13,559 bases of DNA from Clostridia bacterium (lineage in GTDB: Bacteria; Bacillota; DSM-16504; Desulfitibacterales; Desulfitibacteraceae), in NCBI GenBank assembly GCA_018333845.1, contig JAGXSK010000334.1, positions 1-13,559 on the forward strand, read 5' to 3'. Below, piece after piece: positions 6,917 to 13,546 of the stretch. The position numbers and the translations under genes are program-made. Under the pieces are notes generated by a model. That model was given only the letters and a program-made list of their open reading frames with translations, was not told where the DNA came from and did not search any database. Numbering within the stretch: the first letter of the stretch is position 1; every line of letters starts with the position of its first letter.

Positions 6917-7010
6917 ATACTGCTTTCATTAACCAGGCTATTTGAGAACCTACCCCAAAAGGTGTTATAATCTAAATGAAATCTTTAATGAAGTCAAAAT
7001 TAAGCAGTAT
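6917..7010. repeat. Long-spaced inverted repeat with a 10-base insertion in the right arm
   Basis: The left arm ATACTGCTTTCATTAA (6917-6932) is matched on the opposite strand by TTAATGAA (6985-6992) plus AGCAGTAT (7003-7010), all 16 positions. The two right halves are split by ten extra bases (6993-7002). About 52 bases separate the arms and contain a TTGAGA-N18-TATAAT candidate promoter. It may be a pair of outward-facing regulator sites or a decayed small element. Confidence 0.5.
6942..6971 (+). promoter_or_regulatory. Candidate sigma-A promoter inside the inverted repeat
   Basis: TTGAGA (6942-6947), an 18-bp spacer and a perfect TATAAT (6966-6971) point toward the response-regulator operon. 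The start codon served would be over 400 bases away, so this may be a secondary promoter or a chance match. Confidence 0.35.
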
Positions 7011-7144
7011 TTACAGACACCTTCCTAGAAATAACCTTAACCCAATATGTTAATAATTGCCATGGGGCATGAGTGTCATCTTAATAGGACTTTTTGCCTG
7101 TTTTGTGCAGCAAATACCAGTAAATGAGAGAAGGATTCGGTGAC

Positions 7145-7173
7145 TTGGCAGTGAATTTTTTTATAAGTATAGT
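7145..7173 (+). promoter_or_regulatory. Promoter of the two-component operon
   Basis: TTGGCA (7145-7150), exactly 17 bp and TATAGT (7168-7173) fit a sigma-A promoter well. Transcription would start near 7180. A GGAGG ribosome binding site follows at about 7194, and then the small ORF and response regulator. No other promoter of this quality is seen before 7408. Confidence 0.6.
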
Positions 7174-7216
7174 TCTAGTAAAAAGACCTTACTGGAGGTA
7201 GTATTGAGGGAATCTT

Positions 7217-7399
7217 ATTGAAGACAAGATATGGCATAAACCTGTTATCCTTAGGCAAGAACCCCCATTTCGCCATGTAAGTGGCGGTGATTCAGAGAAA
7301 TTAACTGTTCCATCTGATATGCTTCATATTCCTGGACAAAAAGCCTTTGAAGATAAGAGGCTCCAGGTGTATTATAGAGGTGAAAATAACGGTTTTTAG
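7217..7399 (+). CDS. Small unrecognised ORF (60 aa) with ATT start or a one-base frameshift near its start
   Basis: A 60-codon frame (starting EDKIWHKPVILRQEPPFRHV, ending YYRGENNGF) runs without a stop up to TAG 7397-7399, eight bases before the response regulator ATG. No ATG, GTG or TTG occurs at its head. The first near-start codon is ATT 7217, with GAGGG six bases upstream. The best ribosome binding site (GGAGG at ~7194) instead serves TTG 7204, which reads five codons and hits TGA at 7219-7221. Removing one T at 7218-7219 would join that start to this frame as a 64-aa protein. It is either a real gene with a rare start, a recently frameshifted pseudogene, or a sequence error. The composition looks protein-like, but I recognise no family. 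It sits between the operon promoter and the regulator, so it would be co-transcribed. Confidence 0.35.
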   Translation: MEDKIWHKPVILRQEPPFRHVSGGDSEKLTVPSDMLHIPGQKAFEDKRLQVYYRGENNGF

Positions 7400-7407
7400 G
7401 AGGTCAA

Positions 7408-8097
7408 ATGTTGAAAGGCAAAATTCTTGTTGTGGACGATGAACAAAATATTCTTGACCTGGTGGTTTATAATTTACAGGCTGCTGGATATAAAACCATT
7501 ACAGCAGAAGATGGGAAAGAGGCTATAGAAAAGGCTCGTACAGGCCAGCCAGACTTAATTATTCTGGATGTAATGCTCCCTGAAATGGATGGATTCGAGA
7601 TCCTATCTACTATCAGAAAAGAAACCCAAGTTCCTGTGATCATGCTTACAGCAAAAAAAGAGGAAATTGACAAGGTCCTGGGTCTGGAGATGGGTGCTGA
7701 TGATTATCTTACCAAGCCCTTTAGCCCAAGGGAACTAACTGCAAGGGTAAAGGCTATTTTACGCAGATCTGGCGAAAGCGAAGCCAAAATCACCCAGGGT
7801 ATTATTGTAAATGGCAAGCTAAGGATTGATACAATAAAGCATCAGGTGTTTTATGGGGATAAAGAGGTTGATCTAACGGCAAAGGAATTTGACTTGCTAA
7901 AGCTCTTGATTACCAGCCCGGGACGGGTTTTCAGCAGGGAGAGCCTGCTTCAGAACCTGTGGGACTATGATTACTATGGGGATACCAAGACAATTGATGT
8001 TCATATCAGGCATTTAAGAATGAAAATAGAGGAAGATCCGGCCAACCCTAAATTCATAAAAACCGTTAGGGGAGTAGGCTATAAATTTCAGGAGTAA
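7408..8097 (+). CDS. OmpR/PhoB-family response regulator (PhoP-like)
   Basis: This 229-aa transcription factor pairs with the histidine kinase 5 bases downstream. The receiver domain (residues ~4-118) carries the acidic pair D10-D11, phospho-acceptor D54 (IILDVMLP), T81 and K103 (LTKPF), all conserved. The C-terminal winged-helix domain (~130-229) has the typical LTAKEFDLLKLL, GRVFSRE and TIDVHIRHLRMKIEEDP blocks and ends in VRGVGYKF. It starts at ATG 7408 behind a strong AGGAGG that overlaps the preceding small ORF stop. Sequence style is that of PhoP/PhoB and WalR-type regulators in Firmicutes. No phosphate transport genes are in the window, so phosphate control is only a possibility. Confidence 0.93.
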   Translation: MLKGKILVVDDEQNILDLVVYNLQAAGYKTITAEDGKEAIEKARTGQPDLIILDVMLPEMDGFEILSTIRKETQVPVIMLTAKKEEIDKVLGLEMGADDYLTKPFSPRELTARVKAILRRSGESEAKITQGIIVNGKLRIDTIKHQVFYGDKEVDLTAKEFDLLKLLITSPGRVFSRESLLQNLWDYDYYGDTKTIDVHIRHLRMKIEEDPANPKFIKTVRGVGYKFQE

Positions 8098-8102
8098 ATA
8101 GT

Positions 8103-9887
8103 ATGGGCAAAATATTTCAAGGGATAAAAGGGAGATTAATACTAATTTATATTATCATAATATCCTTCTCCTTTCTTTTACTAGGACTAGCTTTAAAAAC
8201 TCCATTGGAAAAATACTATATGGAGAACATTGAGCAAAGCCTTTTAACAGAGGCAATTCTAGTAAGGGAATTTTTAGGAGAAGAGGCTTTTTTAGATTCT
8301 CCGGATATTGACAGCTTTATAAAACAAGTGGCTATGGATATTGAACCTAGAATAACCCTTATTAATAAAGATGGAAAAGTCCTGGCAGACTCCCATGGAT
8401 ATGCCGGGCACATGGATAACCATATTGATCGTCCTGAGGTTAAAAAGGCACTGGAAACTGGAACAGTTGGGATTTCAACGCGCTATAGCGCAGTTGTTGG
8501 GTCGGATATGCTCTATCTGGCCCTGCCGGTACAAAATGACAACCAGATAATTGGAATTGTTAGATTGGCATTATCATTAAGTCAAGTTCAACAAAATATA
8601 GATAGAATAGGATATACTATAGGGCTTAGCATACTTATAATAACAGCTATGGCCATCTTGCTAAGTCTAAAGCTTGCTGGAACCATAACAAGGCCAATTG
8701 AAGAGCTAAACCACATTGTTGTGGAAATAGCCAGGGGAAACTGGGGCAAGAAGGTGTTCCCGCGAACCACCGATGAAATTGGTAATCTGGCAACGTCGTT
8801 GAATTATATGACAGACACCATGCAGGAAAAAATAGGAGAACTTGAGACAAGTAAGGGGAAGTTGGAAGCCATTATCAACAACATGTTAAGTGGTATTCTT
8901 GTTTTAAGTCCCCAGGGAAAGCTTGAAATGATAAATCCTTCTGGGAAGAAACTTTTGGGAGTCAGGTGCAAGGATTTTAATAAAAAGCACAGTTTTCAGG
9001 TGTTTAGAAATTATGGCCTTAGCACGAAAATTGAGGAAGTACTAAAAAGCGGGAAGTCTGCTAGAAGCGAATTAAAAATAAGCTATCCTTCAGAAAAGAT
9101 TCTGGAGGCAGATTTGATACCGGTTATTACAAAGGGCAGGCTTTCTTCTTTGATTATAGTAATACATGACATGACAGAGATTAAGGCATTAGAGCAGCTA
9201 AAGACCCAGTTTGTGGCAAATGCATCCCATGAATTAAGGACTCCCCTTACATCCATTAAGGGATTTGCTGAAACTTTACTTAATGGTGCCATGGAAGATG
9301 AAAAAATACGTGAAAAATTTGTACGCATTATTGATTCTGAAGCTGACAGGCTCATAAGAATTACAGATTCCCTGCTTGACCTGGCAAGGGCAGAGGCAGG
9401 CAAATCCACCATTGAAAAGCAGGAGACTTCTCTTAATGCTGTTGTGGATGATACCATATCCAGCATTTATCCAAAAATAGAAAGCAAACAATTAAAGCTT
9501 GAAGTGGAAATCCCCAATGAACTGCCAGGGGTTCAGGTGAATAGAGATGCCCTTACAAGAATACTAATTAATCTTTTGGATAATGCCATAAAATATACCA
9601 TGGATCAGGGAACAATAGGCATTAGGGTCAATATATTGGATAATGAAATAAAGGTAGAGGTATGGGATACAGGTGTTGGCATTCCCCAGGCTGATTTGCC
9701 CAGGGTTTTTGAAAGGTTTTACCGGGTTGATAAGGCTAGAACCCGGAATTTAGGTGGCACTGGTTTGGGGCTTTCAATTGTCAAACATCTTGTGGAGGCT
9801 CATGATGGTAAAATTGGAGTTAATAGTACCCTGGGCAAGGGCAGCACCTTTTGGTTTACCCTCCCGCTAATTCGAGGCAGGAATTAG
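8103..9887 (+). CDS. Membrane sensor histidine kinase (HAMP-PAS-HisKA-HATPase, PnpS/PhoR-like)
   Basis: This 594-aa kinase has a first membrane helix at ~11-30, an extracytoplasmic sensor of about 135 residues and a second helix at ~169-190. A HAMP linker (ITRPIEELNHIVVEIARGNW) and a PAS domain (~252-355) follow. The HisKA domain carries phosphorylated H376 in NASHELRTPLTSI. The ATPase domain has the N box (N490, N494), DTGVGIP at 522-528 and GGTGLGLS at ~551. All catalytic residues are present. The domain order matches the PnpS/PhoR class of clostridial and bacillal kinases, which phosphorylate PhoP-like regulators. The regulator gene is immediately upstream, and its coding end contains the CAGGAG ribosome binding site for this ATG. 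The signal sensed cannot be deduced. Confidence 0.93.
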   Translation: MGKIFQGIKGRLILIYIIIISFSFLLLGLALKTPLEKYYMENIEQSLLTEAILVREFLGEEAFLDSPDIDSFIKQVAMDIEPRITLINKDGKVLADSHGYAGHMDNHIDRPEVKKALETGTVGISTRYSAVVGSDMLYLALPVQNDNQIIGIVRLALSLSQVQQNIDRIGYTIGLSILIITAMAILLSLKLAGTITRPIEELNHIVVEIARGNWGKKVFPRTTDEIGNLATSLNYMTDTMQEKIGELETSKGKLEAIINNMLSGILVLSPQGKLEMINPSGKKLLGVRCKDFNKKHSFQVFRNYGLSTKIEEVLKSGKSARSELKISYPSEKILEADLIPVITKGRLSSLIIVIHDMTEIKALEQLKTQFVANASHELRTPLTSIKGFAETLLNGAMEDEKIREKFVRIIDSEADRLIRITDSLLDLARAEAGKSTIEKQETSLNAVVDDTISSIYPKIESKQLKLEVEIPNELPGVQVNRDALTRILINLLDNAIKYTMDQGTIGIRVNILDNEIKVEVWDTGVGIPQADLPRVFERFYRVDKARTRNLGGTGLGLSIVKHLVEAHDGKIGVNSTLGKGSTFWFTLPLIRGRN

Positions 9888-9926
9888 TAGATTTTAAATA
9901 TACTCAAGTGATAGGAGATGTCTTTT

Positions 9927-10949
9927 TTGAAAAAAGTTAAAGTTCAAGATGCAGTGGGAATGATTTTGTGTCATGATCTAACAAAAATAGTGCCGGGGGA
10001 ATTTAAAGGCTGTGCATTTAAAAAGGGGCACGTTATAAAAGAGAAAGACATTCCTGAATTATTAAAGCTGGGCAAGGAAAATATTTTCGTATGGGAGCAT
10101 AAAGAGGGAATGCTCCATGAGGATGAAGCAGCCTTAAGAATAGCCAGGGCTGTAGCTGGAGAAGGGATAGGCTTGTCAGAGCCTTCTGAAGGGAAAATAA
10201 ACCTTGCAGCTAAACTAAAGGGACTATTGAAAATTGACGTGGAGAGGCTAAACAGGATTAATTCAATAGAGCATATAATGTGTGCTACTATTCATGAAAA
10301 CCAGGTTGTATGTGAAGGACAATTACTGGCAGGTACCAGGGTTATTCCCCTGGTAATAGAAGAGGAAAGGATACGTTTTGTTGAAGCCATATGCAATGCC
10401 AATCCCATTATCAATATTAGACCCATTGATGCAAAAAAGGTGGGGATAGTGTCAACAGGCAGTGAAATTTACCACGGGCGAATAAAGGATAGATTTGGCC
10501 CTGTTGTTAAGGATAAAGTTGAAAAGTATAATTGTCAGGTTCTGGGCCAGACAATAGTTGATGATAAGGTTGAGATGATTTTAAAAGCAATTAACGAATA
10601 TCTAGTGTTAGGTGCAGACATGGTTATAATAACAGGAGGGATGTCAGTAGACCCTGATGACCTTACACCCCTGGCTATTCGCAGCACCGGTGCCCATATT
10701 GTCTCTTATGGAGCACCAGTACTGCCTGGTGCAATGTTTTTATTAGCCTATCTCGATGGCAAAACTCCTATCATGGGATTGCCAGGGTGTGTTATGTACT
10801 CCAAGACAACGGTATTTGATCTTGTGCTGCCCAGGGTATTAGCTGGCGAAATATTGAGCAAGAACGATTTGTCCAGATTAGGCCATGGAGGTCTGTGCAC
10901 AACATGTCCCTCTTGTACATTCCCTGCCTGTTCTTTTGGAAAGGGGTAA
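9927..10949 (+). CDS. MoeA-like molybdopterin-binding protein with Cys-rich tail
   Basis: This 340-aa protein starts at TTG 9927. An upstream in-frame ATG (9918) directly abuts the AGGAG ribosome binding site (9913-9917), too close to be used, while the TTG is 9 bases away. The MoaB/Mog-MoeA type fold (residues ~165-305) shows VGIVSTGSEIYHGRI, ADMVIITGGMSVDPDDLTP and a GLPGCVMYSKTT segment. In the family this domain binds molybdopterin during metal insertion. The N-terminal half (CHDLTKIVPGEFKGCAFKKG) resembles clostridial molybdopterin-binding proteins that replace standard MoeA near Mo hydroxylases. The last residues carry CxxCxxCxxxxC (CTTCPSCTFPAC), a possible metal or Fe-S site. It follows the kinase by 39 bases and precedes the exporter by 7, so it is likely co-transcribed. 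It may serve the formate dehydrogenase or aldehyde oxidoreductase encoded elsewhere in the window. Confidence 0.8.
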   Translation: MKKVKVQDAVGMILCHDLTKIVPGEFKGCAFKKGHVIKEKDIPELLKLGKENIFVWEHKEGMLHEDEAALRIARAVAGEGIGLSEPSEGKINLAAKLKGLLKIDVERLNRINSIEHIMCATIHENQVVCEGQLLAGTRVIPLVIEEERIRFVEAICNANPIINIRPIDAKKVGIVSTGSEIYHGRIKDRFGPVVKDKVEKYNCQVLGQTIVDDKVEMILKAINEYLVLGADMVIITGGMSVDPDDLTPLAIRSTGAHIVSYGAPVLPGAMFLLAYLDGKTPIMGLPGCVMYSKTTVFDLVLPRVLAGEILSKNDLSRLGHGGLCTTCPSCTFPACSFGKG

Positions 10950-10956
10950 AAAATAA

Positions 10957-12114
10957 ATGGTTATAGGTCCTAGAATATGGAAAACAGGTATAGCCGTAAC
11001 TTTATGTATATTTTTGGTCCACTCCTTAAATTTAGGGTCTCCCCTTCTGGCAATAGTGGCTACCATTCTTACCATACAGCCATCAATCACCAAGTCCATT
11101 GCTCAAGGCGGCAACAGGGTAGTAGCGACTATTATAGGGGGTCTTATAGGTTTTATAATTGTCAGCTATCTTGGAGATCATCCAATTACAGTAGGTTTGG
11201 CTGTTATACTTGCCATAGCTATTTCAACAAGGCTCAAACTTCAGGAAGGCATAGTTATAGCTGCTATAACTGTAGCTGCTGTCATGGTTGATGTTACAGG
11301 AGATCCAAAGCTTTATGCCCTCCATCGTCTAATTGAAACCCTGGTGGGCATTGGAGTAGGTGTGGGTGTAAACCTGGTGTTTTCCCCTCCCAACACTGAA
11401 AGGAATCTGATTGAGGGATTAACTGACGTCAACCAACATTTAAAAAATCTTTATGTTACTGTATTAAATGGCTTTATATTAAATAATGGATATAACCAGG
11501 AAAAGCTTGAGGAGGAAATTAATGAGATAAGGAGTAAACTAGAAGACATCCGCAGGAGAATGTTTGAATTCAAGGATGAAATTGGTTACAGGAAAGTATT
11601 AAAAAGCCACCAGGTTAAAAAATATGAGACAGTGGTAACAAGCTTGAATCTTATATTCGAAAGAATTTTGGGAATCTATTATACTGAATTAAATAGATCT
11701 CAAAGGAATATAGATCTTGAAGGTACCTCAAAAGAATACAGGGATATCCTGGAGACATTGCAAAAGCTCTTAACTACTACGGTAAGCATGCAGGAAAACC
11801 TGCTGTGCTATTTAACCAGCAAAAATGCTGACCTGTGTTTGTACCTGGAAAACTGCGGCCAGCAAAGTGCTGAACTTGTAGAGGAACTTAGATTGCAAAT
11901 AAATAAGTGGCACCTAATAGATGAAAATAAGAACAATTCCATCTCGCTTATGGAGTTATCTAACATTGGGTATGAAATGGAGCAAATAAATCATCACCTT
12001 AAACGCATTACAGATACTTTAAAACAGATTGTTGAAGGGGAAACTGCCAATTCAGAAGAAGGATTTATAAAATGGCTTACAGCAAGGGTGTTCACAAGGA
12101 AAAAAGGCAGCTAG
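10957..12114 (+). CDS. FUSC/aromatic acid exporter (ArAE, DUF939-like) family membrane protein
   Basis: This 385-aa protein starts at ATG 10957 with AAAGGGG about 12 bases upstream. The N-terminal ~145 residues hold about six hydrophobic segments, including WKTGIAVTLCIFLV and GSPLLAIVATILTIQPSITK with SIAQGGNRVVATIIGGLIG. They end in LVFSPPN, a pattern typical of the ArAE_1/FUSC group. The remaining ~240 residues are hydrophilic, charged and mostly helical, and probably form a cytoplasmic coiled-coil domain. Family members are proposed efflux carriers for aromatic acids (AaeB relatives), but most Firmicutes members have no known substrate. It is the last gene of the two-component run. No terminator with a T run is obvious after it; only short hairpins (e.g. 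CTGCAT-loop-ATGCAG near 12176) are present. Confidence 0.82.
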   Translation: MVIGPRIWKTGIAVTLCIFLVHSLNLGSPLLAIVATILTIQPSITKSIAQGGNRVVATIIGGLIGFIIVSYLGDHPITVGLAVILAIAISTRLKLQEGIVIAAITVAAVMVDVTGDPKLYALHRLIETLVGIGVGVGVNLVFSPPNTERNLIEGLTDVNQHLKNLYVTVLNGFILNNGYNQEKLEEEINEIRSKLEDIRRRMFEFKDEIGYRKVLKSHQVKKYETVVTSLNLIFERILGIYYTELNRSQRNIDLEGTSKEYRDILETLQKLLTTTVSMQENLLCYLTSKNADLCLYLENCGQQSAELVEELRLQINKWHLIDENKNNSISLMELSNIGYEMEQINHHLKRITDTLKQIVEGETANSEEGFIKWLTARVFTRKKGS

Positions 12115-12308
12115 TTGAAATTAACTAACTAAATCAAGGTACTACAAACTGCTAATTATTAGATTATTAGATGTCTGCATGCTAAGATGCAGCAAATGAA
12201 TTATGAGGAAATTTTGAAATTTATCTTTATCTTAAAGGAATAGGTTTACTTTAAGAGAATAAATAAATAATGACAATTTCAATTCATTAAAAAGGGGGAG
12301 GGGTACAG

Positions 12309-12458
12309 GTGAATAAGTGGAAATGTGGTAACTGTGGTTACAGGTTGGAAGCTAAAGAACCTCCAGAACAATGTCCTGGCTGCCAGCAGAAGTGCACCTT
12401 TATAGATGACAATTGTTATACTCCAGAATGCGGCTTGATTGAAGACAAGGAGGCATAA
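12309..12458 (+). CDS. Rubredoxin-like small protein
   Basis: This 49-aa protein starts at GTG 12309 after an exceptionally strong GGGGGAGGGG ribosome binding site. C6-x2-C9 (KCGNCGY) and C22-x2-C25 (QCPGC) form a rubredoxin-type iron-binding pair. Three extra cysteines follow (C29, C36, C41, in KCTFIDDNCYTPECG), a known extension in some rubrerythrin-associated rubredoxins. Rubredoxins pass single electrons. The ferritin-like gene starts 2 bases after its stop and uses AAGGAGG within this coding end, so the two are translationally linked. Together they look like a rubrerythrin split into two proteins and reversed in order. The role is likely electron supply to the diiron protein in peroxide reduction. 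Confidence 0.8.
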   Translation: MNKWKCGNCGYRLEAKEPPEQCPGCQQKCTFIDDNCYTPECGLIEDKEA

Positions 12459-12460
12459 AT

Positions 12461-12949
12461 ATGTGGAAAATATTCAAGGCTGAAGAGGTTGTTGATTTTG
12501 CAGTACAAGTTGAAAAAAACGGCCAAAAGTTTTATCAGGCTCTTGCAGATAAATTAGACAACAGGGAGCTGAGCTTAATTTTTGCCGACCTGGCAAACCA
12601 GGAGGGAAAACATATAGTAGATTTTCAAAGGCTCCTTGGTGATTTAAAGGGCATACCGTTAAATGAGAGCTATCCAGGGGAGTATGAGGAATATGTCAAA
12701 GGTCTTGCTGAGAGTCATGTTTTTACAAGGGGAGTAGATGAGGCCATCAAAGATATTAAAAGACCAGCAGATGGAATAAACATGGCACTAAGCTTTGAAA
12801 AAGACTCGATAATATTCTTTCAAGAGTTAAAAGAACTGGTCTCACCTGGTAATGTGGGCGTAATTAATAACCTCATAGCAGAAGAAAAGAAGCACATATT
12901 AAGGCTTATTGAGTTAAAAAAGATGTACAGCTGTGTTTGTTTTGGTTGA
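12461..12949 (+). CDS. Ferritin-like diiron protein (rubrerythrin erythrin domain only)
   Basis: This 162-aa protein is a four-helix bundle with the usual diiron ligands of rubrerythrin: E18 (VEKNG), E48-x2-H51 (NQEGKH), E113 (SFEKD) and E142-x2-H145 (EEKKH). The C-terminal rubredoxin domain of classic rubrerythrin is absent; the protein ends in YSCVCFG with only two cysteines. The rubredoxin function is instead in the 49-aa protein encoded directly upstream. Rubrerythrins reduce hydrogen peroxide in anaerobes using electrons from rubredoxin or NADH-linked reductases. The start is ATG 12461 behind AAGGAGG. Iron storage or an unknown oxidase role are weaker alternatives. The stop lies 3 bases from a convergent small gene. 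Confidence 0.87.
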   Translation: MWKIFKAEEVVDFAVQVEKNGQKFYQALADKLDNRELSLIFADLANQEGKHIVDFQRLLGDLKGIPLNESYPGEYEEYVKGLAESHVFTRGVDEAIKDIKRPADGINMALSFEKDSIIFFQELKELVSPGNVGVINNLIAEEKKHILRLIELKKMYSCVCFG

Positions 12950-12952
12950 TTC

Positions 12953-13105
12953 TTACTTGATTTTTTTTAAGAGTTTTTTTGTCTGCTTAAGCTGATTTAA
13001 AAGAATAGGGTTGCTGTTGCTTTTGCTGCCAGTAGATTGCAGCAGCTTTTCGTAGGTCTTGCCTTGTTTTACAAACTGTTCTAGCTTATCCTTGGTTAAA
13101 CTCAT
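12953..13105 (-). CDS. Small hypothetical protein (50 aa)
   Basis: The frame starts at ATG 13105, seven bases after AGGTGA, and ends at TAA 12953-12955. The product is 50 aa, lysine-rich and hydrophilic (starting MSLTKDKLEQFVKQGKTYEK, ending QTKKLLKKIK), with no cysteines or membrane segment. Two amphipathic helices separated by a Ser/Asn-rich stretch are likely. It resembles small basic spore-type or regulatory proteins in general style, but I recognise no family. It is convergent with the ferritin-like gene and divergent from the riboswitch. The good ribosome binding site supports a real gene. Confidence 0.55.
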   Translation of the reverse strand: MSLTKDKLEQFVKQGKTYEKLLQSTGSKSNSNPILLNQLKQTKKLLKKIK

Positions 13106-13214
13106 GATTGGTCACCTGCCAAAATGTTTTATGTTATATTTATTACCGTTTTAGTAAAAATTTAACCGAAATATTTATGGAAAATGAAAAGAAAAATTTT
13201 TATTTAAAGAAGGA

Positions 13215-13243
13215 TTAAGAGAAGAAGTGTAGAATGATATATT
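13215..13243 (+). promoter_or_regulatory. Probable promoter of the cobalamin riboswitch transcript
   Basis: TTAAGA (13215-13220), a 17-bp spacer and TATATT (13238-13243) with an extended -10 TG one base upstream. Transcription would start near 13250, leaving the entire aptamer in the RNA. A better-looking TATAAT at 13268-13273 is too close, because it overlaps the 5' strand of the aptamer closing stem. Confidence 0.45.
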
Positions 13244-13272
13244 TTATAGAAGTATAACTTAATACCGTATAA

Positions 13273-13420
13273 TTTCTGGTACAATATGTTTAAAAGGGAA
13301 ACCGGTGAGAGTCCGGTGCGGTCCCGCCACTGTATTGGGGAGTTTTCTTACAGTATGCCACTGGATTGCCTGGGAAGGCGTAAGGAAACGAAGAACCTAA
13401 GTCAGGATACCTGCCAGGGA
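13273..13420 (+). ncRNA. Cobalamin (B12) riboswitch
   Basis: All conserved blocks are present in order: GGGAAACCGGTGAGAGTCCG with GTGCGGTCCCGCCACTGTA (13296-13334), a second GCCACTG (13357-13363), GGGAAGGCG, and the B12-box sequence CCTAAGTCAGGATACCTGCC ending at 13415. The closing stem P1 pairs CTGG (13276-13279) with CCAG (13414-13417), extended by wobble pairs to 13273 and 13420. It binds a cobalamin and typically shuts off B12 synthesis or cobalt/B12 uptake genes. A terminator follows, so control is probably transcriptional. The regulated gene is beyond the right edge. Which cobalamin form is bound cannot be stated from sequence. Confidence 0.92.
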
Positions 13421-13474
13421 GTTAATTTACGAAAACCTACGGTTGATAGGAGTTTCTTTTAAACAGTCATTTTT

Positions 13475-13504
13475 CTCCTCAGCTTATTGGTTGAGGAGTT
13501 TTTT
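13475..13504 (+). terminator. Riboswitch expression-platform terminator
   Basis: CTCCTCAGC (13475-13483) pairs with GTTGAGGAG (13490-13498), nine pairs with one G-T wobble, around a 6-base loop and followed by six T. An AGGAG at 13448-13452 can pair with the CTCCT of the left arm and may be the competing antiterminator. In the presence of cobalamin the terminator would form. Confidence 0.8.
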
Positions 13505-13508
13505 ATTT

Positions 13509-13546
13509 CCAAACCTAGTCTATGACTAGAGCTCTTCAAAGTTTGG
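13509..13546. repeat. Nested inverted repeat just beyond the riboswitch terminator
   Basis: An inner perfect 6-bp palindrome (CTAGTC-TAT-GACTAG, 13515-13529) sits inside an outer pair CCAAAC (13509-13514) and GTTTGG (13541-13546). It has no T run, so it is not an ordinary terminator. It could be part of the leader RNA of the downstream gene, a binding site or a repeat. Confidence 0.4.

Larger units (their letters stand above)
6893..7216. other. Intergenic region between the tadG-like gene and the response-regulator operon
   Basis: Over 300 bases hold no convincing gene. Contents are the inverted repeat 6917-7010, a candidate plus-strand promoter at 6942-6971 and a better one at 7145-7173. 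Two tiny frames, 25 codons from ATG 6976 and 24 codons from ATG 7069, lack ribosome binding sites and are not called. No tRNA or known riboswitch fold is recognised. Confidence 0.6.

Noticed and set aside
6976..7053. A 25-residue frame starting at ATG 6976 just after a TATAAT
   Set aside because: It would be leaderless, has no ribosome binding site and no recognisable sequence, and lies in a repeat.
7069..7143. A 24-residue hydrophobic frame from ATG 7069
   Set aside because: No proper ribosome binding site; it looks like chance coding in an intergenic region.
12155..12172. Two tandem copies of ATTATTAG in the gap after the exporter gene
   Set aside because: Only two copies in AT-rich DNA; not convincing as a repeat array or operator.
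13268..13273. Perfect TATAAT just before the cobalamin riboswitch
   Set aside because: It overlaps the 5' strand of the P1 stem and has no -35, so transcription from it would miss part of the aptamer.
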